64,000 nt of DNA, from the NCBI GenBank assembly GCA_046347045.1, contig JAXMGX010000011.1, positions 62,001 to 126,000 of the forward strand, in the 5' to 3' direction. Shown in pieces: positions 11,314 to 19,227 of this stretch; position 1 is the first letter of the stretch; the number at the start of each line of letters is the position of its first letter. Both the position numbers and the translations under genes were made by a program. This DNA is from ZC4RG30 sp046347045. GTDB lineage: Bacteria > Pseudomonadota > Gammaproteobacteria > Steroidobacterales > Steroidobacteraceae. The notes below the pieces were generated by a model, which saw nothing but the letters and a program-made list of their open reading frames with translations, was not told the DNA's origin and did not search any database.

Positions 11314-11999
11314 TTCGAGCGGTTCACGTCCGCGCCGGAGGACTTCTCCACCTGCACCTGCGACGCCCCGCCTTCGATCCGCACGTCGGAGCCACTGGAA
11401 GCCGACCCGTTCACGCTGCGACTGGCAAAGACCGTCACATCGCTGCCGCTGGACGCGTGCACCGTGGCGGATTCGCATCGCAGATCGCCGGCGTCCAGAT
11501 CCGAGCCGCTGGAGGCCGTCACGTCCAGCGCCGAGCAGGTGCCTGCTATGTCGAGGTCGCTGCCGGAAGAAGCATGGGCTTTCACCGTCCCACCCTTGAT
11601 CTGCGTTACCTCGACGTCGCTGCCCGATGAGGCATCGACGCTGAAATCTCCTTCGCTGGTTCCCTTCACCTTCACATCGGCACCGGACGAGGCGTTGAGC
11701 GAGCGCAACACGGGCGTGACCACGCGGACCTTGTAGTCGGTTCGCCTGAAGGAGAACCAGCCTCGGGTCGGGCGATCGATGCGCAGTACATTGCCTTCCA
11801 CCGCGATCCTCAGGTCGTCGAAGTCGCTGGCCCGGGTTTCGGCGACGACGCTGCGGGTGTTGCCCAGGGAAATCTCGGCATCCACGCCAGCGGCGACGGA
11901 CACCGACTCGAAGGCACCGACGTCATAGGTGCGGGTGGCGGCCGAGGCGGCCAGGGGCACGAGCAGAAGGCAGGCCGCGGTGATGGGCTGGCGGTGCAT
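11310..11999 (-). CDS. GIN-domain (DUF2807) exported beta-helix protein with ASSGSD repeats
   Basis: A 229-residue protein with a signal peptide (MHRQPITAACLLLVPLAASAA). The DUF2807 domain follows (YDVGAFESVSVAAGVDAEISLG, then VEGNVLRIDRP). From about residue 95 the motif ASSGSD/ASSGAD recurs seven times at about 18-20 residue spacing, as expected for turns of a right-handed beta-helix. The start is ATG at 11999 with GGAGG 7 bases upstream. It is convergent with the BNR protein and the two stop codons share a CTAG palindrome (11310-11313). The molecular function of GIN-domain proteins is unknown; an adhesin or envelope role is an inference. Confidence 0.8.
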   Translation of the reverse strand: MHRQPITAACLLLVPLAASAATRTYDVGAFESVSVAAGVDAEISLGNTRSVVAETRASDFDDLRIAVEGNVLRIDRPTRGWFSFRRTDYKVRVVTPVLRSLNASSGADVKVKGTSEGDFSVDASSGSDVEVTQIKGGTVKAHASSGSDLDIAGTCSALDVTASSGSDLDAGDLRCESATVHASSGSDVTVFASRSVNGSASSGSDVRIEGGASQVQVEKSSGADVNRSN

Positions 12000-12097
12000 G
12001 GGCAATCCTCCGGGTGGTCCTCCCCTGTATACGCGCGGGAGTGTGGACAGGGTGCAGCGCTGGCGGGAATATGATGGCGGCTGAGCCAGGGGGAACC

Positions 12098-12847
12098 ATG
12101 CGTCGACAGACAGTTGTGCGGACAATCTTCTGCCTGGCGTTGTGCGGGGTCTTCGGTGTGGCCCATGCCCAGGAAGACCAGTTGGCGCGCATGCGCATCG
12201 CGCTGGCGGTGCCGGAGCGTTCGGCCGACAACAAGGCGCGCGATGCCGATCGCAAGCCGATCGAGACCATCCAGTTCCTGGGCGTCCGCAACGGGGATGT
12301 GGTCGTCGACATGATCGCCGCCGGCGGCTGGTTCACCGAGGTGCTGTCGGCCGCCGTGGGGCCGCGTGGCCACGTGTACATGCAGAATCCACCGTTCTTC
12401 CCGGAGACCGAGGCCGAGAAAGCCCTGCTGCGTCGGCTGGGGAACGCGGAGTCGGTTCGCGTGCCGCTGGCGCAGGCCGGCATCGCGGCCAAGGCCGACG
12501 TGGTGGTCACGGCCATGAACCTGCACGACATCTACAACGGCTTCGGCAACCAGCCGGCCGGCGAGCCGGCCGCCGTGGAATTCCTGAAGACGATGTATGC
12601 GGCGCTCAAGCCCGGCGGCTTACTGGGGGTCATCGACCACGTGGGCGTGGCGGGACAGGACAATGCCAAGCTGCACCGCATGCTGCCGCAGCAGGCCCGC
12701 GATGCGCTCACGAAGGCCGGCTTCACGATCGAGGCGGAATCAAAGCTGCTGGCGCACCCGGCGGACGATCACACCAAGCCTGTCGTGGAAGCCTCGGTCC
12801 GGGGCCACACGGACCAGTTCCTGATCCGGGCACGCAAACCGCGCTGA
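12098..12847 (+). CDS. Exported methyltransferase-like protein (COG4798 type)
   Basis: 249 residues. A signal peptide (MRRQTVVRTIFCLALCG...VAHAQ) is followed by a class I methyltransferase-like fold: VVVDMIAAGGWFTEVLS as the SAM-binding loop, VVVTAMNLHDIYN as motif II, and ALKPGGLLGVIDHVG as the post-motif beta-strand. This matches a family of predicted periplasmic methyltransferases. SAM is not known to be available in the periplasm, so catalytic function is doubtful. It is divergent from the GIN-domain gene, with 98 bases between start codons. The start is ATG at 12098; longer frames enter the intergenic region. Confidence 0.78.
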   Translation: MRRQTVVRTIFCLALCGVFGVAHAQEDQLARMRIALAVPERSADNKARDADRKPIETIQFLGVRNGDVVVDMIAAGGWFTEVLSAAVGPRGHVYMQNPPFFPETEAEKALLRRLGNAESVRVPLAQAGIAAKADVVVTAMNLHDIYNGFGNQPAGEPAAVEFLKTMYAALKPGGLLGVIDHVGVAGQDNAKLHRMLPQQARDALTKAGFTIEAESKLLAHPADDHTKPVVEASVRGHTDQFLIRARKPR

Positions 12848-12872
12848 ACTGAACGGCGGTTCTCGCCAGCGA

Positions 12873-13793
12873 TCAGGGGGCCGCTCGCCGCTGGCGGAAT
12901 TCCCCGGGTGTAAGGCCGTTCTGCCGGCGGAAGAACCGCGTGAAATACGAAGGTTCGGGGAAACCCAGTCTTGCGCCGACGTGGGCTGCCGGGGCCGTGG
13001 TGAATATCAGCAGGCGACGCGCCTCCTCGGCCAGTCGCCCGAGGATTACCCCGTTTGCGGTCTGTCGCGTGAAGGAGCGGCAGATCCGGTTCAGCCGCGA
13101 TGGCGTGCATTTCAGGCGACGCGCGTATTCCGGCACCCTCCAGTGCCGGTGGAAATTCTGTTCGAGCAGCGCGCGGAAGTCATAGAACAACCGGCGGTCG
13201 CGATCGTCGTGGTGAGCCTCCTGGCGGGTCTCCACCGCCCGCCAGTGCTGCAGCAGGATGAGCCGCAGCAGGTATTCCACGCCCGCTCGACGGCCCCGCC
13301 GCTCGTTGCGCAGTTCCTCGTCAAGCTGCGCGAACAGTGTGGCGAGCAGGGCTGCCTGCGGCGGACTGGATTGCAGGTCGATCAGGTGCGGTTGGCGAAG
13401 CAGCGAGGTGACGCTGTCCTCGTTGCGGACCAGTGGCGCGTCCAGCACGTGGTCATGCGCGACAGTGAGGATCCAGCCGGCTGCATCGGGGCCGAAATTG
13501 AAGCAGTGGGCGATGCCGCCCGGGATGGAGACCAGGCAGGGCGCCACCAGCGTGTGGGCGTCGCCGTCGATGGTGGCTCTGCATACGCCGCCGCCGGCAA
13601 ACAGCAGCTGCAGCATGCCCGGGTGAACATGCGGTCGCACCGTGTAGGCGAGCTGCTCCGCGCGCGCCTGCATGGCTTCCAGGTGCAGGTCCAGGAGCGC
13701 GGGCTGGCCAGGGCGCGACGGGGCGGCTTCGCCGTAGATGGCCAGGCGCTGAATCTCCTGGTCCTGCTGTGGATTGCGGCGCCGCGGTGACAT
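12873..13793 (-). CDS. AraC-family transcriptional regulator
   Basis: 306 residues. An N-terminal cupin-like sensing domain (RPHVHPGMLQLLFAGGG, SIPGGIAHCFNFG) precedes a C-terminal double helix-turn-helix. The first recognition segment is VPEYARRLKCTPSRLNRICRS. The second is AAHVGARLGFPEPSYFTRFFRR with the family signature GLTPGEFR. The layout resembles activators of aromatic catabolism such as PobR-type AraC proteins. The gene is divergent from the carotenoid-oxygenase gene, with a 94-base shared control region, so it most likely controls that gene in response to an aromatic ligand (inference). The start is ATG at 13793. Confidence 0.9.
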   Translation of the reverse strand: MSPRRRNPQQDQEIQRLAIYGEAAPSRPGQPALLDLHLEAMQARAEQLAYTVRPHVHPGMLQLLFAGGGVCRATIDGDAHTLVAPCLVSIPGGIAHCFNFGPDAAGWILTVAHDHVLDAPLVRNEDSVTSLLRQPHLIDLQSSPPQAALLATLFAQLDEELRNERRGRRAGVEYLLRLILLQHWRAVETRQEAHHDDRDRRLFYDFRALLEQNFHRHWRVPEYARRLKCTPSRLNRICRSFTRQTANGVILGRLAEEARRLLIFTTAPAAHVGARLGFPEPSYFTRFFRRQNGLTPGEFRQRRAAP

Positions 13794-13887
13794 GTACAAA
13801 AAGTACCATGCATCGGCTGGTTTTGTGCATTTCCGGCGCCTATGGCGTCGATAAAGTGACAGGCGTCGCTTCAAGGAGATCGATGCC
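13794..13887. promoter_or_regulatory. Divergent control region, AraC regulator / lignostilbene-type oxygenase
   Basis: 94 bases between divergent start codons. Seen: two direct copies of GGCGTCG (13844-13850 and 13862-13868, 18-base period) flanking GATAAAGTGACA; an inverted ATGCA...TGCAT pair; GTACAAAAAGTAC next to the regulator's ATG; and AAGGAGA as ribosome site for the oxygenase. Direct repeats near one and a half to two helical turns apart suit AraC-type dimers. Promoter hexamers are not clear. Confidence 0.4.
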
Positions 13888-15348
13888 ATGGCCCAGTTTC
13901 CGAAAACCAAGGGTTTCACCGACACGCTGCGCCCCATCCGCATGGAGTGCGACATCCTCGACCTTGAAACCGAGGGCGAGATTCCCGCCCAGTTGAGCGG
14001 CACCTTCCACCGAGTGCATCCGGATGCGCAGTTTCCGCCGCGCTTCGAGAACGACCAGTTCTTCAACGGCGACGGCATGATCACGCTGTTCCGTTTCCGC
14101 AATGGCAAGATCGACCTGAAGCAGCGTTACGCGCAGACCGACAAGTTCAAGGTGGAACGCAAGGCGGGTCGCGCGCTGTTCGGCATGTACCGCAACCCGC
14201 TCACCGATGAAGAGAGCGTGAAGGGCATGATCCGCGGCACGGCCAACACCACGCCCATCGTGCATGCGGGCAAGCTGTTTGCGCTGAAGGAAGACAGCCC
14301 GCCGCTGATCATGCATCCCCTGACGCTGGAGACCGAGGGCTACAGCTACTTCGGCGGCAAGATGAAGAACCAGACCTTCTCGGGCCATCCGAAGATCGAT
14401 CCGGTCACCGGCAACATGTGCAATTTCGGCTATGCGGCCAAGGGGCTGCTGACGAAGGACGTCTCGTACATGGAGATCAGCCCCGGCGGCGAGCTGCTGT
14501 TCGAGACCTTCTTCGAGGTGCCGTACTACTGCATGATGCATGACTTCGGCCTGACGCAGGATTACGCGGTGTTCCACATCGTGCCCTGCACGGGCAACTG
14601 GGAACGCCTGAAGGCCGGCAAGCCGCACTTCGGCTTCGACACCTCGCTGCCGGTGTACCTGGGCGTGCTGCCGCGCCGTGGCACGGCCAAGGACATCCGC
14701 TGGTTCAAGGCGCCGAAGACCATCTTCGCCAGCCACGTGATGAATGCCTATCAGGATGGCACGAAGATCTACTTCGACATTCCCGAGGCCAAGGGCAACT
14801 GCTTCCCCTTCTTCCCCGACATCAACGATGCGCCCTTCGATGCGGTGGCCGCGCGGCCCTACCTGAAGCGCTGGGTGGTGGACATGGCGTCGAAGAAGGA
14901 CGAGTTCGAGTCCATCACGCAGCTCACCACCATGATCGACGAGTTCCCGCGAATCGACGAGCGCTACATGGGCCAACCGTATCGCCATGGCTGGATGCTG
15001 GTGATGGATCCGGACAAACCCTTCGATGGTCCCGGTGCGCGTGCCTCGGGCTTCCGCATGAACAACATCGGCCATATCGACATCGCCACGGGCAAGACCG
15101 ATGCCTGGTTCTGCGGACCGCAGAGCATCATCCAGGAGCCGCAGTTCATTCCGCGCCACAAGGATTCGGCGGAGGGCGATGGCTACATCATCGCGCTGGT
15201 GGACAACGTGGTGACCAACTACTCCGATCTGTGCGTGTTCGATGCGCTGCGGCTGCCGGAAGGACCGATCGGTCGCGCCAAGCTGCCGTTCCGCGTGCGC
15301 TCGGGACTGCACGGCACCTGGGCCGACGAGTCCAAGCTGCCGCAATAG
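13888..15348 (+). CDS. Carotenoid/lignostilbene oxygenase family dioxygenase
   Basis: A 486-residue non-haem Fe(II) dioxygenase of the carotenoid cleavage/RPE65 family, which splits a C=C bond in apocarotenoids or stilbenes. Likely iron-binding histidines are His167 (FSGHPKI), His218 (CMMHDFG), His283 (ASHVMNA) and the late His in IPRHKDSAEGDGY. There is no signal peptide, so it is cytoplasmic. Bacterial homologues of this length, placed beside AMP-ligases and aromatic transporters, are often lignostilbene dioxygenases or isoeugenol monooxygenases; that assignment is inferred from context. ATG at 13888 follows AAGGAGA. Confidence 0.88.
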   Translation: MAQFPKTKGFTDTLRPIRMECDILDLETEGEIPAQLSGTFHRVHPDAQFPPRFENDQFFNGDGMITLFRFRNGKIDLKQRYAQTDKFKVERKAGRALFGMYRNPLTDEESVKGMIRGTANTTPIVHAGKLFALKEDSPPLIMHPLTLETEGYSYFGGKMKNQTFSGHPKIDPVTGNMCNFGYAAKGLLTKDVSYMEISPGGELLFETFFEVPYYCMMHDFGLTQDYAVFHIVPCTGNWERLKAGKPHFGFDTSLPVYLGVLPRRGTAKDIRWFKAPKTIFASHVMNAYQDGTKIYFDIPEAKGNCFPFFPDINDAPFDAVAARPYLKRWVVDMASKKDEFESITQLTTMIDEFPRIDERYMGQPYRHGWMLVMDPDKPFDGPGARASGFRMNNIGHIDIATGKTDAWFCGPQSIIQEPQFIPRHKDSAEGDGYIIALVDNVVTNYSDLCVFDALRLPEGPIGRAKLPFRVRSGLHGTWADESKLPQ

Positions 15349-15485
15349 CCACTTTCGATCGCGCCGGGCTGCATCCCAGCCCGCCCGGCGCGATGGGAGT
15401 CACGGGCGGCCAGCGGGAAGGCACGCCCATCGGGCCAGTTGGTATCATCGATGCCAACGTATCCGGATTCGCAAGACTTCAAATC

Positions 15486-17024
15486 ATGACCCCCATCGTT
15501 CTGGATTTTCTCGCCCACAACGCCCGCGTCTGGCCGAACAAGGAAGCTCTGGTCGAACTGGTCACCGGCCGGCGCTGGACTTGGGCGGAATTCGATCGCG
15601 ATGCGCGCCGTGCCGAGCAGGTGCTGCGCAGTCGCATCGGCGATCCAGCCGGCGCGCGGGTGGCCATGCTCAGCCGCAACAGCGCAGCCATGCTGATCGT
15701 GCAGCAAGCCTGCATCCGCGCTGGCGCGATCTTCGTGCCGCTGAACTGGCGCCTGGCGGCGCCCGAGATCGCCTTCCTGCTGCAGGATTGCGAGCCGGCG
15801 CTGCTGATCCATGAAGAACTGTTCCGCGACCTGCTGCCGGCAGCGGGCTGTCAGCGGCTGATCATCGGCGATTCCCGCGACGAACTGGCCGATGCAATGC
15901 AGGGCGTGCAGGTGCAGGGCGTGGGCGAGGGCAGGCGGCTCGATCCCGACGCGCCAATCACCATCCTCTACAGTTCCGGCACCACGGGCAAACCCAAGGG
16001 CGCCGTGATCAGCCTGCTCAATGGCTTCACCGGTGCGCTGGGTCTGGCGCTGGGTACCAACGCGAACCTGCATGGCACGCTGCTGCTCGACATGCCACTG
16101 TTCCACACGGCAGGGCTGTTCGGTTCCGGATGGTCGATGATGCTGGTGGGCGGGCGGGTGCTGATCAGCCAGAAGTTCGAGGCCCCGGTGACCTATGCGC
16201 GCCTGTCCGATCCGCAGCTCGGCGTCACGCACTATTTCTCTGTCACGCAGATGGCCATGAGCATGCGGCAATTGCCGGATTTCGATGGCCGCAGGTTGTC
16301 GCGCCTCACCGCCTATGTCACCGGCGGCTCGCCGAACCCGGAGGCGCACCATCGCGTGTGGCTCGAAGACGGCGTGATGATGCTCAATGGATTCGGCATG
16401 AGCGAAACCTGCTCGTCCACGGCGACGCCCATCGGCGATCTGGAACTGCTGAAGCGCAAGGCCGGCACCGTCGGCGTGCCGCACCTGGCGCTGGAGCTGC
16501 GCATCGTCCGCCCCGATGGACAGGATGCAGGCCCCAACGAAGTAGGCGAACTGTGGTGCCGCGGTGCATCCGTCACGAGCGGGTACTGGAAGCGCCCCGA
16601 ACTGAACCAGGCGGCCTTCACCGATGGCTGGTTCAGATCCGGCGACGCCGCGCTGCGCGACGCCGACGGCTACTACATGCTGGTCGACCGGTTGAAGGAC
16701 ATGTTCATCTCCGGGGGCGAGAACGTGTATCCGGCCGAGGTGGAAGCGGTGTTGAGCGCAATGCCCGGCATGGGCGACATGGCCGTGATCGGCGTGCCCG
16801 ATGAGCGCTGGGGCGAGGTGGGCTGCGCCTATGTGGTTCCGGCCGCCGGCGCCAGCCTCACCGAGCAGCAGGTCATCGAGCACTGCGGCCGATACCTGGC
16901 AAAGTACAAGATACCCAAGCAGGTGGTGATCACCGATCGCATCGAGCGCACCGCATCGGGCAAGTCGCAGAAGCATCTGCTGCTGGAGCGGTGGCGCGCG
17001 CAGTTCAGCACTGCGCGCGCATGA
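15486..17024 (+). CDS. AMP-forming acyl-CoA ligase
   Basis: 512 residues of the ANL superfamily. The P-loop YSSGTTGKPKGA (about 160-171), A5 motif NGFGMSETCSS, A7 WFRSGDAA, A8 DRLKDMFISGGENVYP and A10 lysine region RTASGKSQKHLL are all present. It activates a carboxylic acid with ATP and transfers it to CoA. Closest in style to long-chain or aromatic (cinnamate/feruloyl-like) acyl-CoA synthetases. The position after the cleavage dioxygenase suggests it activates its aromatic acid product. The start is taken as ATG at 15486; 137 bases upstream of it hold no clear gene. It overlaps crcB (ATGA). Confidence 0.9.
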   Translation: MTPIVLDFLAHNARVWPNKEALVELVTGRRWTWAEFDRDARRAEQVLRSRIGDPAGARVAMLSRNSAAMLIVQQACIRAGAIFVPLNWRLAAPEIAFLLQDCEPALLIHEELFRDLLPAAGCQRLIIGDSRDELADAMQGVQVQGVGEGRRLDPDAPITILYSSGTTGKPKGAVISLLNGFTGALGLALGTNANLHGTLLLDMPLFHTAGLFGSGWSMMLVGGRVLISQKFEAPVTYARLSDPQLGVTHYFSVTQMAMSMRQLPDFDGRRLSRLTAYVTGGSPNPEAHHRVWLEDGVMMLNGFGMSETCSSTATPIGDLELLKRKAGTVGVPHLALELRIVRPDGQDAGPNEVGELWCRGASVTSGYWKRPELNQAAFTDGWFRSGDAALRDADGYYMLVDRLKDMFISGGENVYPAEVEAVLSAMPGMGDMAVIGVPDERWGEVGCAYVVPAAGASLTEQQVIEHCGRYLAKYKIPKQVVITDRIERTASGKSQKHLLLERWRAQFSTARA

Positions 17025-17398
17025 ACGGCTTCCTCGTCGTGTTCCTGGGCGGCGGGGTGGGTGCCGCTGCCCGGCATGGCGTGAACCTGCTGGCGGCGCA
17101 GGGCAGCGCGAAATTTCCCTGGGGTACGCTCGCCGTCAACGTGCTCGGCTCGCTGCTGATCGGTGTGCTGGCCGAATGGTTTGCGCTGCGCGCGCAGTTG
17201 CCGCAGCCGCTGCGGTTGTTCCTCATCACCGGCGTGCTGGGCGGCTTCACCACCTTTTCGGCGTTCTCGCTGGAAGTGGGACTATTGATCGAGCGCGGGC
17301 AGATGGCCGCCGCGGCCGGCTATGTGCTGGCTTCCATCATCGGCGCGGTGGGCGCGATGTTCGTGGGCATGTACCTGGTGCGGCATATCGCCGCATGA
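17021..17398 (+). CDS. crcB: Fluoride exporter CrcB/Fluc
   Basis: A 125-residue dual-topology fluoride channel. Four membrane segments and the family signatures GGGVGAAARH, WGTLAVNVLGSLLIG and GGFTTFSAFSLE (Phe-box residues lining the pore) are intact. ATG at 17021 overlaps the ligase stop. No fluoride riboswitch is visible upstream because the gene starts inside the ligase. Expression with an acyl-CoA ligase is an accident of packing or unexplained. Confidence 0.95.
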   Translation: MNGFLVVFLGGGVGAAARHGVNLLAAQGSAKFPWGTLAVNVLGSLLIGVLAEWFALRAQLPQPLRLFLITGVLGGFTTFSAFSLEVGLLIERGQMAAAAGYVLASIIGAVGAMFVGMYLVRHIAA

Positions 17399-17425
17399 GT
17401 TCACGGCGCCTTGAGAATGTGCATC

Positions 17426-17446
17426 AGATATACGTCATATATATCT
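17426..17446. promoter_or_regulatory. AT-rich palindrome upstream of VOC gene
   Basis: Arms AGATATA and TATATCT are separated by 7 bases inside a 191-base gene-free gap in otherwise GC-rich DNA. The following TAATTTATAAG is also AT-rich and could supply a -10 element. The shape fits a dimeric repressor site or promoter for the VOC gene at 17590. Nothing else was seen in the gap. Confidence 0.35.
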
Positions 17447-17589
17447 AATTTATAAGTGAATATTGCTTCACATCAAACCGCATCGATCCGCGAGCGCTGC
17501 TTCGCGTAGACTCGCCGCTCCACGCGGCTGGCAAGGGTTGCGAGCCGTGGGCAAACGATCAACGATCATTCTTTGGGGGTTGGAAACCG

Positions 17590-17973
17590 ATGTCGATTTT
17601 CACGCATGTGGTGCTGGGTGCGAACGATCTGGAGAAGTCGCGCAAGTTCTACGACGCCGCGCTCGGCGCGCTGGGCGTCAAGAACCTCGGACCGTTCGGC
17701 GACAAGGCCTTCCTGTATGGCAAGGACTCACCGGAATTCCTGATCACCAAGCCGGCCAACGGCCAGGCGGCCTGCCATGCCAACGGTGGCACGCTGGGTT
17801 TCGTGGCCCCGTCGCGCGATGCCGTGCACAAGTTCCATGCTGCGGGGCTGGCCAATGGCGGCACTGATGAAGGGCAGCCGGGTCCGCGCACCTTCACGCC
17901 GACTGCGTACGCGGCCTACCTGCGCGATCCCTGCGGCAACAAGATCTGCGCGTACTGCTTCGCGCCGGCCTGA
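17590..17973 (+). CDS. VOC (glyoxalase/bleomycin-resistance fold) protein
   Basis: A 127-residue single-module protein of two beta-alpha-beta-beta-beta halves: FTHVVLGANDLEKSRKFYDAAL at the start and AAYLRDPCGNKICAYC at the end. His6 and the DPCGNK loop are at the positions of the metal ligands and the DPDGN motif. Members include glyoxalases, extradiol dioxygenases and epimerases; no specific function can be assigned. ATG at 17590 is preceded by GGGGGTTGG. It converges with the diguanylate cyclase gene (3 bases between stops). Confidence 0.85.
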   Translation: MSIFTHVVLGANDLEKSRKFYDAALGALGVKNLGPFGDKAFLYGKDSPEFLITKPANGQAACHANGGTLGFVAPSRDAVHKFHAAGLANGGTDEGQPGPRTFTPTAYAAYLRDPCGNKICAYCFAPA

Positions 17974-17976
17974 GCT

Positions 17977-19113
17977 TCAGCCATCACCCAGGGCACGCCA
18001 CAGACCCGTGTGGCCCTTGCCCTGGTTCTTGACTTCGTAGAGCGCGGCGTCGGCACGGGCCAGCAGCGTTTCGGGTTCACGGCCCTGCAACGGCGCCAGT
18101 GAAATGCCCACGCTGCAGCCGACGCGCAGTACGCGCCCATCGGCGATGCGGTGCTCGCGTGAAATGGCGTAAATGATCTCATCGGCCACGGCGCGGGCGG
18201 TGAGCCCGTCGGCATCCCGCAGCAGCACCACGAACTCATCGCCGCCGATGCGCGCCACCAGTTCGTCCGGCCCCGTGACCTGCCGCAGGCAGTCGGCCAC
18301 GCGCTGCAGGATCTCGTCGCCTGCGGCATGGCCATGCGTGTCGTTCACGGCCTTGAATCCATCCAGGTCGATGTAGAGCACCGCGAACCGGTGGCCGGCA
18401 TCGCCAGTGCGCGCCGGCAGTTCTTCGCAGTACTGCGCGATCTGCTCGATGAGTTGCGCCCGGTTGGCAAGGCCGGTCAGATGATCGGTCTGCGCCATGC
18501 GCCGATGCAGTTCCTCGGCGGTGATGGCAGCCAGCAGGTTTTCCTGGTTCTGCTTGGTGAAGGTGGCCACCGAGAACACCACGCACAGGATCACCAGCGC
18601 CGCCGAGATGTATGCGCCGCCCTGCAGGATCAGCGTCAGCGCGGGCGGAGTCATCGTGACCACCATGGCCGCGATGGCCGGACGTGGCAGCGCCGCCCAG
18701 CGTGTGGCCAACCCTGCCAGCACGCCCATGGCGCCGGCCAGCGTGATGGTCATCAGCGCGATGTTGCCCGAGAGGATGGACATGGTCGTGGCGAAGGCGA
18801 AGCTGGTCATCGACAGACCCGCCGAGATCATGATGCCGGACAGAGGCTGCATCAGGCCCAGCCGCCGTGCTGCGAAGGGCGAAACGTAGCGCCAGGCGAT
18901 CATCGCGCCCGAGAAGACCAGCCAGCCCCAGGCCCATGGTTCGCGCGAGATGTATACCGTGGTGATGGCGATCACCAGCAGCGTGAAGGAATAGAACGCC
19001 AGCGACAGCGCAGTGGTGGGGATGGTCGCGAGCATCCGCTGGCGCACGGCCAATGGCGCGTCGGCGAGGTTGCCAAGCACCAGGCGGGCGAGGGGGCCGG
19101 TTTCGCTGGCCAT
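17977..19113 (-). CDS. Membrane diguanylate cyclase (GGDEF)
   Basis: About 378 residues. Six or so membrane segments form the N-terminal half (LAFYSFTLLVIAITTVYI ... ALMTITLAGAMGVLAG ... ALVILCVVFSVATF). A GGDEF domain (DHLTGLANRAQL, YIDLDGFKAVND, ARIGGDEFVVLL) follows. It should make cyclic di-GMP from two GTP on the cytoplasmic side. The inhibitory I-site RxxD expected just before LVARIGGDEF reads GPDE, so product inhibition is probably lost. The start is ATG at 19113 (MASETGPLARL) or 19179. The upstream neighbour is a divergent transporter. Confidence 0.92.
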   Translation of the reverse strand: MASETGPLARLVLGNLADAPLAVRQRMLATIPTTALSLAFYSFTLLVIAITTVYISREPWAWGWLVFSGAMIAWRYVSPFAARRLGLMQPLSGIMISAGLSMTSFAFATTMSILSGNIALMTITLAGAMGVLAGLATRWAALPRPAIAAMVVTMTPPALTLILQGGAYISAALVILCVVFSVATFTKQNQENLLAAITAEELHRRMAQTDHLTGLANRAQLIEQIAQYCEELPARTGDAGHRFAVLYIDLDGFKAVNDTHGHAAGDEILQRVADCLRQVTGPDELVARIGGDEFVVLLRDADGLTARAVADEIIYAISREHRIADGRVLRVGCSVGISLAPLQGREPETLLARADAALYEVKNQGKGHTGLWRALGDG

Positions 19114-19227
19114 GGGTCGCAACGCTTCCTGCGATTCTGGGGGCCTGTTATTCTCACCGCCCACAAGCCGGAGTGGCAAAAAAACTTCACGGGCCGGCGG
19201 CTACTGTCAAATCGGGGGAAAGACTTC

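Noticed and set aside
11350..11730. CRISPR-like regular DNA repeat
   Set aside because: The periodicity comes from ASSGSD codons in a coding beta-helix; repeats are imperfect and without spacers.
13840..15345. 501-codon open frame opposite the dioxygenase
   Set aside because: Composition is typical of an antisense shadow, and the plus-strand frame has conserved histidines.
16800..17020. Fluoride riboswitch before crcB
   Set aside because: The upstream sequence is coding for the acyl-CoA ligase and shows no crcB-motif-like leader.
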